NCBI RefSeq assembly: GCF_024746815.1
Contig: NZ_CP080525.1
Span: 3,900,501-3,964,500, forward strand
Direction: 5' to 3'
Length of the DNA: 64,000 nt
DNA from: Mesorhizobium sp. AR07
GTDB lineage: Bacteria > Pseudomonadota > Alphaproteobacteria > Rhizobiales > Rhizobiaceae
Shown: one piece after another, positions 1-9,660 of the stretch
Numbering within the stretch: position 1 is the stretch's first letter
Layout of the letters: every line of letters starts with the position of its first letter
The notes under the pieces: generated by a model
The model's input: the letters and a program-made list of their open reading frames with translations, nothing else
The model's database searches: none
What the model was told of the DNA's origin: nothing
Made by a program: the position numbers and the translations under genes

Positions 1-270
1 ATGGCCGAAGTCTCCGGCGTGCGTCGCATGGGCGCCGCCTCGCTCGACCTCGCCTATGTTGCCGCCGGCCGCATGGACGGCTTCTGGGAAACCGGCCTAT
101 CGGCCTGGGACATCGCCGCCGGCCTGCTTATGATCCGCGAGGCGGGCGGCTTCGTTTCGGACATGGATGGCGGCCAGGACATGCTCGACAACGGCTCGGT
201 CGTCGCCGGCAACGAGGTCATCCAGCGCGCTTTGTTGAAGGCCGTGAAGAAACCGCTCTCGGCGCGTTGA
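1..270 (+). CDS. Inositol monophosphatase family protein, C-terminal part
   Basis: The gene starts before the window; the last 89 codons are present and end at the TGA at 268-270. The visible part carries the family motif WDIAAG (around residue 36 of the fragment), which in inositol monophosphatases supplies a metal-binding Asp, followed by the usual GGFVSDMDGG turn and the NGSVVAGN segment. Members of this family hydrolyse inositol phosphates or related sugar phosphates with Mg2+; the rhizobial copy is often called SuhB, but the substrate cannot be judged from the C-terminus. The first ATG in view is internal, so it is not the true start. Confidence 0.85.
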   Translation: MAEVSGVRRMGAASLDLAYVAAGRMDGFWETGLSAWDIAAGLLMIREAGGFVSDMDGGQDMLDNGSVVAGNEVIQRALLKAVKKPLSAR

Positions 271-374
271 GAGGCACGCCGCGCTGATGCGCCGCAGTCG
301 TAAAATCGCAACGGAAGCTTGAAATACTGCCCGGCGAGCGCCCAGATTGGAGTGCGCGGCGCAGGAACCCGGCA

Positions 375-1061
375 GTGAAAGTCAACCAAACCCATCCCGA
401 CATCCCGTTCATCGGACGCTGGCACTATTCGCGCGCCGAGATGATCGCCGACGGCATCGTCCATGCGGTCGGCATCGTGCTGGCAATATCGGCGGGTTCG
501 GCACTGCTGGCGCTGGCGGCCTTTCGCGTCGGGCCGGGCGAATACATCGCCGCCGCCTTCTATGTGGTTTCGCTGCTCACCGTGCTGTCGGTGTCGCTGA
601 CCTACAATCTGTGGCCGGTGTCGTCGCCGGTGAAATGGATCTTGCGGCGCTTCGACCACGCCGCGATCTATCTGCTGATCGCCGCTACCTACACGCCCTT
701 TCTGGCGCAGCTCGAAGCCTCGCCGCTGGCGCGCTGGATGATCGTCCTCGTCTGGACTGCGGCAGTGTTGGGCATCGCCATCAAGGTGTTTTTCCCCGGC
801 CGTTTCGACCGGCTGGCGATCGTCTTCTATCTCGCCATCGGCTGGAGCGGCATCATCCTGGTGAAGCCGCTTGTCCAGACGCTGCCGACGACATCGATCG
901 CGCTCATCGTCGCCGGCGGTATCGTCTACTCCTGCGGCGTCATCTTCTTCGCCTGGAAGGGGCTGCGCTTCCACAATGCGCTGTGGCACGGTTTCGTCGT
1001 CACCGGCGCCGGCCTGCATCTGGCCGCCATGGTCGACTGTCTGGTCATCAATCGCCTCTGA
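375..1061 (+). CDS. PAQR / hemolysin III family membrane protein
   Basis: A 228-residue, very hydrophobic protein with about seven membrane segments. The family pattern is clear: an early acidic/His segment (ADGIVHAVG), the central FDHAAIYLLIAATYTP block, and the C-terminal WHGFVVTGAGLH block. The conserved histidines and aspartate are the presumed metal site of the PAQR (progestin/adipoQ receptor, TrhA) superfamily. Bacterial members are named hemolysin III after a Bacillus protein, but a haemolytic role is not established in general; some affect membrane fluidity. The start is GTG at 375 with AGGA 9 bases upstream. It stands alone between the phosphatase and the MotA-like gene. Confidence 0.85.
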   Translation: MKVNQTHPDIPFIGRWHYSRAEMIADGIVHAVGIVLAISAGSALLALAAFRVGPGEYIAAAFYVVSLLTVLSVSLTYNLWPVSSPVKWILRRFDHAAIYLLIAATYTPFLAQLEASPLARWMIVLVWTAAVLGIAIKVFFPGRFDRLAIVFYLAIGWSGIILVKPLVQTLPTTSIALIVAGGIVYSCGVIFFAWKGLRFHNALWHGFVVTGAGLHLAAMVDCLVINRL

Positions 1062-1169
1062 CACAGACTATCGACGCGGCAATATTGCCAAGCGCCATTC
1101 AATTTGGTCACAATTCCGTTTAGAGTCGCGGTCTACGTGATCGGCGGTGGCATCGGAAACGGGGCACGG

Positions 1170-2195
1170 ATGGCTTTTCTCAAATCCTTCGGCATGGGCA
1201 GGCGTTCTGATGTCCTGATCTACGACCCGCACAAACTGTCGAGCCCGCAGGTCTTTCTGCTGACCATGGTGATCTTCCTGGTCATCGTCGCCTTCATCGC
1301 CGCCATCCTGACCCGCCAGATCTCGACCGCCTTTGGCAGCAATCCCGGCCTCAATGGCCTGATCGTCGGCGTGCTGGTGGTCGGCATCCTTTTGGCCTTC
1401 GCCCAAGTCGGGCGGCTGTTTCGCGAAGTGCGCTGGGTCAACTCCTTCCGTGCCGGCTCGGAAACCACCGAACCGGTTCTGCTGGCGCCGATGAAGGCGA
1501 TGATCGGCCGCTCCTCGGCGACGGCCTTCTCGACCAGTTCGATGCGCACCATGCTCGATTCCATCGCCACACGCCTGGACGAAAGCCGCGACACCTCGCG
1601 CTATCTCGTCGGCCTGCTGGTGTTCCTCGGCCTGCTCGGCACCTTCTGGGGCCTCTTGAACACCATCGGCTCGATCCGCGAGACCATCGAATCGCTCGAT
1701 CCGGGCACCGGTGACGCCGCCGCGGTGCTCGATTCTCTCAAGCAAGGGCTTTCGGCGCCACTGGCCGGCATGGGCACGGCCTTCTCGTCCTCGCTGTTCG
1801 GCCTGTCCGGCTCGCTGGTGCTCGGTTTCCTAGACCTGCAGGCAGGCCGCGCCCAGACGCGCTTCTACACCGAGCTGGAAAACTGGTTGTCCTCGGTCAC
1901 CGATCTGTCGTCCGACATCGTCGTCTCCGACCCGGCCAAGACCGAATCCTCCGACGAGATCCGGGTGCTGTCCGAACGGCTGCGCAGCATGCAGGAGAAT
2001 GGCGGCGGCTCCAATCCGCGCGTCGCCACCGCCATGGCCAATCTCGCCGACGGCATTTCCGGGCTGGTCAAGAACATGCGCTCGGAGCAGCAGATCATGC
2101 GCGATTGGGTCGAGGCCCAGTCCGACGAGCAGAAGGCGATGCGCAACACGCTGGAAAAGATCGCCGACGCCCTGAAGAAGCCCGGGGTGCATTGA
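1170..2195 (+). CDS. MotA/TolQ/ExbB-like proton channel subunit
   Basis: 341 residues from the ATG at 1170; an in-frame TTG at 1104 would add 22 unlikely residues. Four membrane segments are visible, at about residues 27-47, 61-81, 145-165 and 205-228, with a cytoplasmic domain between the second and third, as in MotA-type stators. A polar C-terminal tail of about 110 residues follows. One base separates its stop from the GTG of the OmpA-like partner, so the two are almost certainly cotranslated. The family couples ion flow across the inner membrane to work in the envelope. No flagellar gene is nearby, so this is not assigned as the flagellar motor. The target of the work is unknown. Confidence 0.8.
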   Translation: MAFLKSFGMGRRSDVLIYDPHKLSSPQVFLLTMVIFLVIVAFIAAILTRQISTAFGSNPGLNGLIVGVLVVGILLAFAQVGRLFREVRWVNSFRAGSETTEPVLLAPMKAMIGRSSATAFSTSSMRTMLDSIATRLDESRDTSRYLVGLLVFLGLLGTFWGLLNTIGSIRETIESLDPGTGDAAAVLDSLKQGLSAPLAGMGTAFSSSLFGLSGSLVLGFLDLQAGRAQTRFYTELENWLSSVTDLSSDIVVSDPAKTESSDEIRVLSERLRSMQENGGGSNPRVATAMANLADGISGLVKNMRSEQQIMRDWVEAQSDEQKAMRNTLEKIADALKKPGVH

Positions 2196-2196
2196 C

Positions 2197-3228
2197 GTGG
2201 CACTGGCGCGTGGGCGACGCACGGATCGCCGCATCGATTACTGGCCGGGCTTCGTCGACGCGCTGTCGACATTGCTTCTGGCGATCATGTTCCTGCTCAC
2301 CGTCTTCGTGCTGGCGCAGTTCCTGCTCGGCCGCGAAATCTCCGGCAAGGACACGGCGCTCTCACGCCTCAACTCGCAGATCAATGAACTGACCCAGTTG
2401 CTGGCACTGGAGCGTTCGACGGCGCAGGACAAGGAAGATTCGCTTGCCAATCTGCAGGCATCGCTGTCGGCCGCGCAAGCGGAGAAGAGCCGGCTCGAAC
2501 AATTGCTGGCGCAAGGCGCCGGCGCCGGCGACGCGGCCAGCCAGCGCGCCGTGGCGCTGACCGGCGAACTCGACAGCCAGCGCCAGATCAGTCAGCAGGC
2601 GCTGAGCCAGGTCGAAATCCTCAACCAGCAGATCGCGGCACTGCGCAAGCAGATCGGCGCGCTCGAGGATGCGCTCAACGTCTCCGAAACCCGCGACCGT
2701 GATTCCAACACCAAGATCGCCGATCTCGGCCGCCGCCTGAACGTAGCCCTTGCGCAACGCGTGCAGGAGCTGAACCGCTACCGTTCAGACTTCTTCGGCC
2801 GCTTGCGCGAAATCCTCGCCGACCGCGAGAACATCCGCATCGTCGGCGACCGCTTCGTCTTCCAGTCCGAAGTGCTGTTCCCGACCGGCTCCGAAGTGAT
2901 CAACGATGCCGGCAAGGTCGAGATGAAGAAACTCGCCGACGCCATCATCGAGCTGCAGAAGGAAATCCCGCCGGAGATCAACTGGGTGCTGCGCGTCGAC
3001 GGCCATACCGACAACAAGCCGCTCTCCGGCACCGGCCGCTACCGCGACAATTGGGAGCTGTCGACAGCGCGTTCGACCTCGGTGGTGAAGTACCTGATCG
3101 AGAACGGCGTGCCGGCCAACCGGCTGGTCGCCGCCGGCTTCGGCGAGTTCCAGCCGCTCGACCCCGCCGACACCGAAGAGGCGCGCAACAAGAACCGCCG
3201 TATTGAACTGAAGCTCACCGAACGGTGA
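2197..3228 (+). CDS. MotB-like protein with C-terminal OmpA peptidoglycan-binding domain
   Basis: 343 residues with a GTG start one base after the MotA-like gene. A single membrane helix lies at about residues 17-46 and contains Asp21 in FVDALSTLLLAIMFLL, the position of the proton-carrying Asp in MotB. A long Gln/Leu/Ala-rich coiled coil follows (about 55-190), then an OmpA-like domain (about 215-340) with the HTDN motif and the NRRIEL ending that bind peptidoglycan. With the upstream channel subunit it should form a stator-like complex spanning inner membrane to cell wall. The coiled coil is longer than in flagellar MotB. The pair resembles ZorA/ZorB in outline only; no other Zorya gene is adjacent. 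Confidence 0.82.
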   Translation: MALARGRRTDRRIDYWPGFVDALSTLLLAIMFLLTVFVLAQFLLGREISGKDTALSRLNSQINELTQLLALERSTAQDKEDSLANLQASLSAAQAEKSRLEQLLAQGAGAGDAASQRAVALTGELDSQRQISQQALSQVEILNQQIAALRKQIGALEDALNVSETRDRDSNTKIADLGRRLNVALAQRVQELNRYRSDFFGRLREILADRENIRIVGDRFVFQSEVLFPTGSEVINDAGKVEMKKLADAIIELQKEIPPEINWVLRVDGHTDNKPLSGTGRYRDNWELSTARSTSVVKYLIENGVPANRLVAAGFGEFQPLDPADTEEARNKNRRIELKLTER

Positions 3229-3473
3229 TCCATCATCACGCTGTATCACGCGAATTTGTTCGCCGGCTCAACTCTAGGGCGTAGATCGAGGCCGGCAAGG
3301 CCTGAAAAGATTATCTTTTTTTAATTACACATCGTCGCAGCGCGGTCCTAGCTTCCCCCTGGGCCGAGAACCGCCGGCGATGAATCCCCCTCCTCGCGAC
3401 GCGACGGAACCGGACGGCCCGCGGCCGGAAGGCAGGCGAAACAGCCGCCTTCTTCTTCAAGAGGAGACGCGTG

Positions 3474-3911
3474 ATGCGCTCTTTTACTCCCAGGACCTCG
3501 CTTAGAACCGCAACACTCACGGCGCTCCTCATCGCCATCCCCCTCGCTGGCGCCTATGCGGCGGGCGATCATAGCAAGGGCGCTCTCGACGCAGCCAACC
3601 CGACCGACTTTACCGGCCCGCGCATCGAGGGTCTCATGCAGCAGGTTCAAGGCGTCCGTCAGGGCATAGTGAACGCAAGACAAGCCAACACCATCACGCC
3701 GGCGGTGGCCGAACGTCTGGAAATGCGGACGGCCCAAATCGGTCGGGCGGCCGAGAAAATAGCGGCATCGGATCACGGCAGGATACCGGCCGCGCAATAC
3801 CACGACCTGCTGCGCCGTCTCGACAATGTCGACCAGCGGCTGATGGTCGATACCGGCAGCGGCTTCATGATCGGCGACGGCGCGGACGGCGGAAACTATC
3901 CGAACGGCTGA
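3474..3911 (+). CDS. Small secreted protein of unknown function
   Basis: 145 residues from the ATG at 3474, which has GAGGAG 7 bases upstream; a GTG directly before it is an alternative. A typical signal peptide (about residues 1-30, hydrophobic TLTALLIAIPLAGAYAAG, likely cleavage after AYA) precedes a polar alpha-helical body rich in Gln, Arg and Ala. The end is Gly/Asp-rich. I do not recognise the family. Length and composition fit a small periplasmic helical protein. It is monocistronic, with convergent DUF1304 downstream. Confidence 0.6.
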   Translation: MRSFTPRTSLRTATLTALLIAIPLAGAYAAGDHSKGALDAANPTDFTGPRIEGLMQQVQGVRQGIVNARQANTITPAVAERLEMRTAQIGRAAEKIAASDHGRIPAAQYHDLLRRLDNVDQRLMVDTGSGFMIGDGADGGNYPNG

Positions 3912-3930
3912 GATCGCGTTCCTCGATATT

Positions 3931-3976
3931 GCGCATGATTCATGCCGAAATCGGTTTCGATTTTCGGACCATGCGC
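3931..3976. repeat. Palindromic intergenic repeat (GCGCATGAT...ATGCGC family)
   Basis: An imperfect palindrome with outer arms GCGCATG and CATGCGC and an inner AAATCGGTTTCGATTTTCGG core. The same design recurs at 48753-48800 and, in variant form, at 30274-30317 and 51975-52018. It resembles the RIME-type palindromic elements scattered through rhizobial intergenic DNA. Confidence 0.7.
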
Positions 3977-4063
3977 CAGGAAGGGACCACCTGGCGCCTT
4001 CGGGACCCCAATCCCGCAGGCGTCCTTTTTCCCTACAGCCCAGTTTCCTGCCAGCCCAGTTTT

Positions 4064-4417
4064 CTACCAGGCAAGCCAGACCGCAATCAGGGCAACCACC
4101 GCCGGCACGGTCTGGATGAACAGGATCTTGCGGCCAACCGTCGCCGCGCCATAGAGGCCGGCGATGGCCACGCATAACAGGAAGAAAACCTTGACCTGGA
4201 ACCCGGCGGCGCCGAGGTAGAGCCCCCAGATCAGGCCGGCGGCAAGGAAGCCATTGTAGAGCCCCTGATTGGCGGCGAGCACCTTCGAGGCGCTGGCGAA
4301 TTCGGGCGTCAGGTTGAATGCCTTGTGTCCTCGCGGCGTGTCCCACAGCACCATCTCCAGATAGACGATGTAGACATGGATCAAGGCCACCAGCCCAACC
4401 AGGATGTTGCCGATCAT
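4064..4417 (-). CDS. DUF1304 family membrane protein
   Basis: 117 residues with four hydrophobic segments covering nearly the whole chain. The N-terminus (GLVALIHVYIVYLEMVLWDTPRG) and the NQGLYNGFLAAGL segment are what I know of the DUF1304 family of small inner-membrane proteins, whose function is unknown. Length is normal for the family. The start ATG at 4417 is followed by a compact ORF. It is convergent with the secreted protein gene and divergent from the carboxypeptidase. Confidence 0.8.
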   Translation of the reverse strand: MIGNILVGLVALIHVYIVYLEMVLWDTPRGHKAFNLTPEFASASKVLAANQGLYNGFLAAGLIWGLYLGAAGFQVKVFFLLCVAIAGLYGAATVGRKILFIQTVPAVVALIAVWLAW

Positions 4418-4559
4418 TGTTTTCCCCCTTCACGTGTCGCCGCCAGCATTTCATGCGCGACCTCACCTGCGCAAGGCACATCCTCCGCACAGTACCCGAG
4501 GGTTGCAAACGCCTTTGCGTTGGTATCTTTTCGCGCCGTCCTCAATCACGGAAGCCGCC

Positions 4560-6044
4560 ATGTCCTTTCAGAAACTCGATGACCTCGGCCACAAGCTCGA
4601 AGCGCTTGAGCACGCTCTGGCCATCCTCGGTGCCGACGAGGCCACTCATATGGCCGTCGGCGGTGGCGAGAAGCGCGCCGAGGCGATGTCGGCACTGGCC
4701 GGCATGTATCACACCAGGGCAACGGCGCCGGAGATCGCCGACTGGATCGCGGCGGCCGAACAGGAAGCTTTGAGCGAAGAGCAACGGGCGACCGTCACGG
4801 AATTGCGGCGACAGTACACCAACCTGACCTGCCTGCCGGTCGAATTCGTCGAACGTCAGACCACCGCGCGCATGCGCTGCGAGCAACTGTGGCGCGGCCT
4901 GCGCGCCAAGAACGACTGGGCGGGCTTCCTGCCGGCGCTGGAGGGCGTGGTGGCGCTGGTGCGCGAGGAGGCGGCGCTGCGTGCCGACGTGCTCGGCCTC
5001 GCCCCCTATGACGCGCTGATGGAGCAATACGACCCCGGCAACCGCACCGCCGACATCACGCCTGTCTTCACCGACCTCAAAGCCTTCCTCAAGGGGTTCG
5101 TGCCGGAGGCGCTAGCGATACAGGAAGCGCGGCTGCGCAAGCGCCCGCTGAAACCGCTTTCGGGCACCTATGCGATCGACCGGCAACGCGAACTCGGCCT
5201 TGCCATGATGGCGGCAGTCGGCTTCGACCTGACGCACGGGTCGCTGTCGGTGTCGCACCATCCGTTCTGCGGCGGCGTCCCGAGCGACGTGCGCATCACC
5301 ACCCGCTACAAGACATCTGACTTCCTGTCGGCGTTGATGGGCGTACTGCACGAGACCGGTCATGCGCTGTACGAACAGAATCTGCCCAAGGCATGGTCGC
5401 ACTGGCCGTTCGGCAAGGCGCGCGGCATGGCGGTACACGAAAGCCAGAGCCTGTTCGTCGAAAAGCAGCTCGGCCGCAACCCGGCCTTCTGGCGCTGGGC
5501 GCTGCCGGTGGCCGAAAGGCATCTCGGCGAAGCCTGGTCGCTCGACGACGTCCTGCCGCATGTGCATCGCGTCGAACGCGGCCTGATCCGTGTCGATGCC
5601 GACGAGGTGACCTACCCGCTGCATGTCATCCTGCGCTACGAGCTTGAGCAGGAACTCGTATCGGGGCGGCTGGAGGTGGCCGATCTGCCCGAAGCCTGGG
5701 ACGCCAAGATGCGCGACTATCTCGGCCTCTCCACCATTGACAATCCCGCCGACGGGCCGATGCAGGACGTGCATTGGCCGGGTGCCGCCTTCGGCTACTT
5801 CCCCTCCTACACGCTGGGCGCGATGATGGCGGCACAGCAATGGGCGGCGCTGACGCGCGAGCACCCTGCAGCCGACGACGATCTTGCCAAAGGCAATTTC
5901 GAGGCGATCAACGACTGGCGCCGCGAAAAGATCTGGTCGCAGGGGTCGCGCTGGTCGACGCCGGACCTGCTCGAACGCGCCACCGGCGAAAAGCTCAACG
6001 CGGCACACTTTACCGACCATTTGCGCAAGCGGTATGGGGGCTGA
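4560..6044 (+). CDS. Carboxypeptidase, peptidase family M32
   Basis: 494 residues, the usual length for M32 metallocarboxypeptidases (Taq carboxypeptidase type). The zinc motif HETGH is at residues 264-268 and the third-ligand segment HESQS at 293-297. The flanking CGGVPSDVRITTRY block and the late IRVDADEVTYPLHVILRYE block are also diagnostic. The enzyme removes C-terminal residues from peptides, with broad specificity, in the cytoplasm. I chose the ATG at 4560 because homologous sequence begins there; the frame is open 156 bases further upstream without family similarity. It is transcribed alone. Confidence 0.93.
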   Translation: MSFQKLDDLGHKLEALEHALAILGADEATHMAVGGGEKRAEAMSALAGMYHTRATAPEIADWIAAAEQEALSEEQRATVTELRRQYTNLTCLPVEFVERQTTARMRCEQLWRGLRAKNDWAGFLPALEGVVALVREEAALRADVLGLAPYDALMEQYDPGNRTADITPVFTDLKAFLKGFVPEALAIQEARLRKRPLKPLSGTYAIDRQRELGLAMMAAVGFDLTHGSLSVSHHPFCGGVPSDVRITTRYKTSDFLSALMGVLHETGHALYEQNLPKAWSHWPFGKARGMAVHESQSLFVEKQLGRNPAFWRWALPVAERHLGEAWSLDDVLPHVHRVERGLIRVDADEVTYPLHVILRYELEQELVSGRLEVADLPEAWDAKMRDYLGLSTIDNPADGPMQDVHWPGAAFGYFPSYTLGAMMAAQQWAALTREHPAADDDLAKGNFEAINDWRREKIWSQGSRWSTPDLLERATGEKLNAAHFTDHLRKRYGG

Positions 6045-6122
6045 AAGAGCACAATAGAGCGAACATCGCGTTTCATACCCTCAAAGCGTATATTTCAGTA
6101 TGAGGATTTGGGAGAACGCACC

Positions 6123-6443
6123 GTGGGAATTTCCACTCCGAAGGAACGCGCCACCTTTTCCATCGCCGCTGAAATAAAGAGCCGGCTTGAGGACGAAGTG
6201 CCGAAAAGTGAGAGATCGCGCTTCGCGGAAAAGGCAATCGCCCAGGCGTTACGGGCAGTCGCAGTCAAGCGCCTCAAAAAAATGCTGGATGAATTACCGC
6301 GTGGAGCCAGCGCGAAAGGCGAAAGCGCCACCGATTTTCTGCGCCTCCAGCGAATGAAGTGGACGGCCGCCCGTTTGACGTTGTCGAACGTACGAAGGAG
6401 TGAAAATCGTGATGCTCCCGTGTTCGTGAAGCTTCGGCATTGA
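6123..6443 (+). CDS. Antitoxin-like protein with frameshifted end; remnant of a toxin-antitoxin pair
   Basis: From GTG 6123 (GGGAG 8 bases upstream) the product is 106 residues. Its first 60 residues, with ERATFSIAAEIKSRLEDEVP and SERSRFAEKAIAQAL, have the short strand plus two-helix look of ribbon-helix-helix antitoxins. The end is odd: in the next frame the DNA reads DGRPFDVVERTKE followed by TGA 6401-6403, a natural antitoxin tail. GTG 6400, overlapping that stop, would then begin a toxin with MKIV, cut off after nine codons. I infer an antitoxin shifted by one base near 6355-6365 and a toxin gene deleted almost entirely. The product may still be made; the class (VapB-like or other) is a guess. 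Confidence 0.5.
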   Translation: MGISTPKERATFSIAAEIKSRLEDEVPKSERSRFAEKAIAQALRAVAVKRLKKMLDELPRGASAKGESATDFLRLQRMKWTAARLTLSNVRRSENRDAPVFVKLRH

Positions 6444-6445
6444 CG

Positions 6446-8245
<1,800 letters not shown>

Positions 8246-8304
8246 TCCTGCGTTTCCTCTAGCCGCCTTTGGGGTATGCGCCTCAATATGCGCTTGCCGC
8301 GGCC

Positions 8305-8333
8305 TTGTGATTCAATTCCGGCTGATGTATAGG
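8305..8333 (+). promoter_or_regulatory. Probable promoter of rpmE
   Basis: TTGTGA at 8305-8310 and TATAGG at 8328-8333 are 17 bases apart, a good sigma-70 spacing, and would start an rpmE transcript near 8340. The leader of about 113 bases contains a hairpin with arms GAAGCCG (8350-8356) and CGGCTTC (8374-8380). Confidence 0.4.
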
Positions 8334-8452
8334 CTCGCCGACCGTTTTAGAAGCCGTGGCTCCTCAATAGCTGCGGCTTCGAGTTTTAAAAAGGGGCGCA
8401 TCGACGCAGGCTTCATGCCCGTCGGCAGCGCCGGCAAGCCAGGAACCGAACC

Positions 8453-8674
8453 ATGAAGACCGACATCCATCCCGATTACCACACCATCAAGGTCGTCATG
8501 ACCGACGGCACCGAATACATGACCCGTTCGACCTGGGGCAAGGAAGGCGATACGATGAACCTCGATATCGACCCGACCACCCACCCGGCCTGGACCGGTG
8601 GCCAGCAGACCCTGCTCGACCGCGGCGGCCGCCTGTCGAAGTTCAAGAAGCGTTTCGAAGGTTTCGGCCTCTAA
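8453..8674 (+). CDS. rpmE: 50S ribosomal protein L31
   Basis: 73 residues, full length, with the L31 opening MKTDIHPDYH and the ending FKKRFEGF. It lacks the CxxC zinc pairs of some L31 proteins, so it is the zinc-independent (C-minus) form usual in alphaproteobacteria. L31 sits at the subunit interface of the ribosome and bridges the central protuberance to the 30S head. AGGA at 8440-8443 precedes the ATG. A strong terminator follows at 8700-8728. Confidence 0.97.
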   Translation: MKTDIHPDYHTIKVVMTDGTEYMTRSTWGKEGDTMNLDIDPTTHPAWTGGQQTLLDRGGRLSKFKKRFEGFGL

Positions 8675-8699
8675 GCCCGACGACCTTTTCGCAGATCAG

Positions 8700-8728
8700 A
8701 AACCCGCTTTCGAGGCGGGTTTTTTGTT
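8700..8728 (+). terminator. Rho-independent terminator after rpmE
   Basis: Stem AACCCGC / GCGGGTT with a 7-base loop, followed by TTTTTGTT. It lies 26 bases after the rpmE stop. Confidence 0.85.
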
Positions 8729-8755
8729 GCAACGGGATGGGTCGCCTCAAACTGG

Positions 8756-8915
8756 CGCTCGCCCCTACCTCCCCCTTGTGGGGAGGTCGGACCGAAGGTC
8801 CGGGTGGGGTCTGGCGCCGCCCCGCACCCCGCTGCTTCGCAGCGACTTGCCGGGGCGAGCCACGGTCTCGCCCGTCCTTCGGACCCCACGAGGGGGAGGG
8901 GGTGGGGACCATCCT
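8756..8915. repeat. Large GC-rich palindromic repeat
   Basis: Opposed arms CCTCCCCCTTGTGGGGAGG / CCCCACGAGGGGGAGG enclose smaller hairpins (GGACCGAAGGTCC, CGCTGCTTCGCAGCG, CGTCCTTCGGAC). The nested structure is that of a mosaic repetitive element rather than of a gene. It fills the gap between the rpmE terminator and the 3' end of the TetR gene and could act as a transcription stop for the latter. Confidence 0.65.
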
Positions 8916-9555
8916 ACTCGGCCAACAGTTCCCGCAATGCCATGCGCTTGTAAGCAGCGACCAGCCTGTCGCCCTCTTGCCGCTCGACCGAAATCGCCAG
9001 CCGCATGGCGGCCTCGCCCATCTGCCAGACCAGAAAAGCCGTGGTTTCCAGCGCCGCCGGATCGGCCGCCGGCCGCAGCCGTTTCAGCACCGCGGTGAGG
9101 AATTCGGCGTTGGCCCGGCTGTCGGCGAGTTCGAGTTGGCGCAGGGCCTTGTCGGCCTGCGTGCCCGACCAGATGTCGCGCATCACCGGCTCGGCCAGGA
9201 ACAGCCCATAGTAGATATCGACCAGCTCCGAAAATGCTTGGCCTAGGCCTTCGGCGTCGCCGACGCCGGCGAGTGCCGCCGAGATACAGGCCTGGCTCTC
9301 GACGGTGTGGCGCTCGGCCAGCGCCCAGATGATCGCCCGCTTGTCCGGAAAGAACTGGTAGAGCGAACCGATCGACACCCCTGCCCGTTCCGCCACCTCA
9401 CCCATGCGCATGGCGTCGCTGCCTTGCTCGGCAATCAGCGCCGAGGCGGCGGCGAGCATGCGCTCGACCCGTTCGCGGCTGCGCTGCTGGCTCGGCGCCC
9501 GGCGCGGCGAAGCAATCTGCTCCTGGGGGGAAACCGGCGCGGCGGTGTCTTCCAT
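8914..9555 (-). CDS. TetR family transcriptional regulator
   Basis: 213 residues from the ATG at 9555 (GGAG 5 bases upstream); an in-frame TTG at 9576 would add seven. The DNA-binding domain is clear at about residues 25-75: RSRERVERMLAAASALI, then the helix-turn-helix MGEVAERAGVSIGSLYQFF and PDKRAI. The rest is the variable ligand-binding half. It is divergent from the NmrA-like oxidoreductase with about 105 bases between the starts, and most likely represses that gene and itself. The inducer is unknown. Confidence 0.9.
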   Translation of the reverse strand: MEDTAAPVSPQEQIASPRRAPSQQRSRERVERMLAAASALIAEQGSDAMRMGEVAERAGVSIGSLYQFFPDKRAIIWALAERHTVESQACISAALAGVGDAEGLGQAFSELVDIYYGLFLAEPVMRDIWSGTQADKALRQLELADSRANAEFLTAVLKRLRPAADPAALETTAFLVWQMGEAAMRLAISVERQEGDRLVAAYKRMALRELLAE

Positions 9556-9582
9556 GACTGTCTCCAATGCCAACAAATTCGC

Positions 9583-9630
9583 TTGACTCGCAAAATACGA
9601 GGGTTTATCACGTTTTGCAAATGTGAGGAT
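9583..9630 (+). promoter_or_regulatory. Promoter and likely TetR operator in the divergent gap
   Basis: TTGACT at 9583-9588 and TATCAC at 9606-9611 are 17 bases apart and point toward the oxidoreductase gene. Overlapping them is an inverted repeat with arms GCAAAA (9590-9595) and TTTTGC (9613-9618), a size and place that suit a TetR dimer. The pairing of repressor and site is inferred from position only. Confidence 0.45.
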
Positions 9631-9660
9631 TATTCATATTCTAAAACAGAGGAAACCGCT

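Noticed and set aside
1170..3228. Zorya-type defence (ZorA/ZorB)
   Set aside because: The two genes resemble ZorAB only as members of the MotAB superfamily. No ZorC, ZorD or ZorE gene lies beside them; neighbours are housekeeping genes.
3348..4508. A 386-codon minus-strand frame across the secreted protein and DUF1304 genes
   Set aside because: It is a shadow; DUF1304 is recognisable in another frame and the product has no domain.
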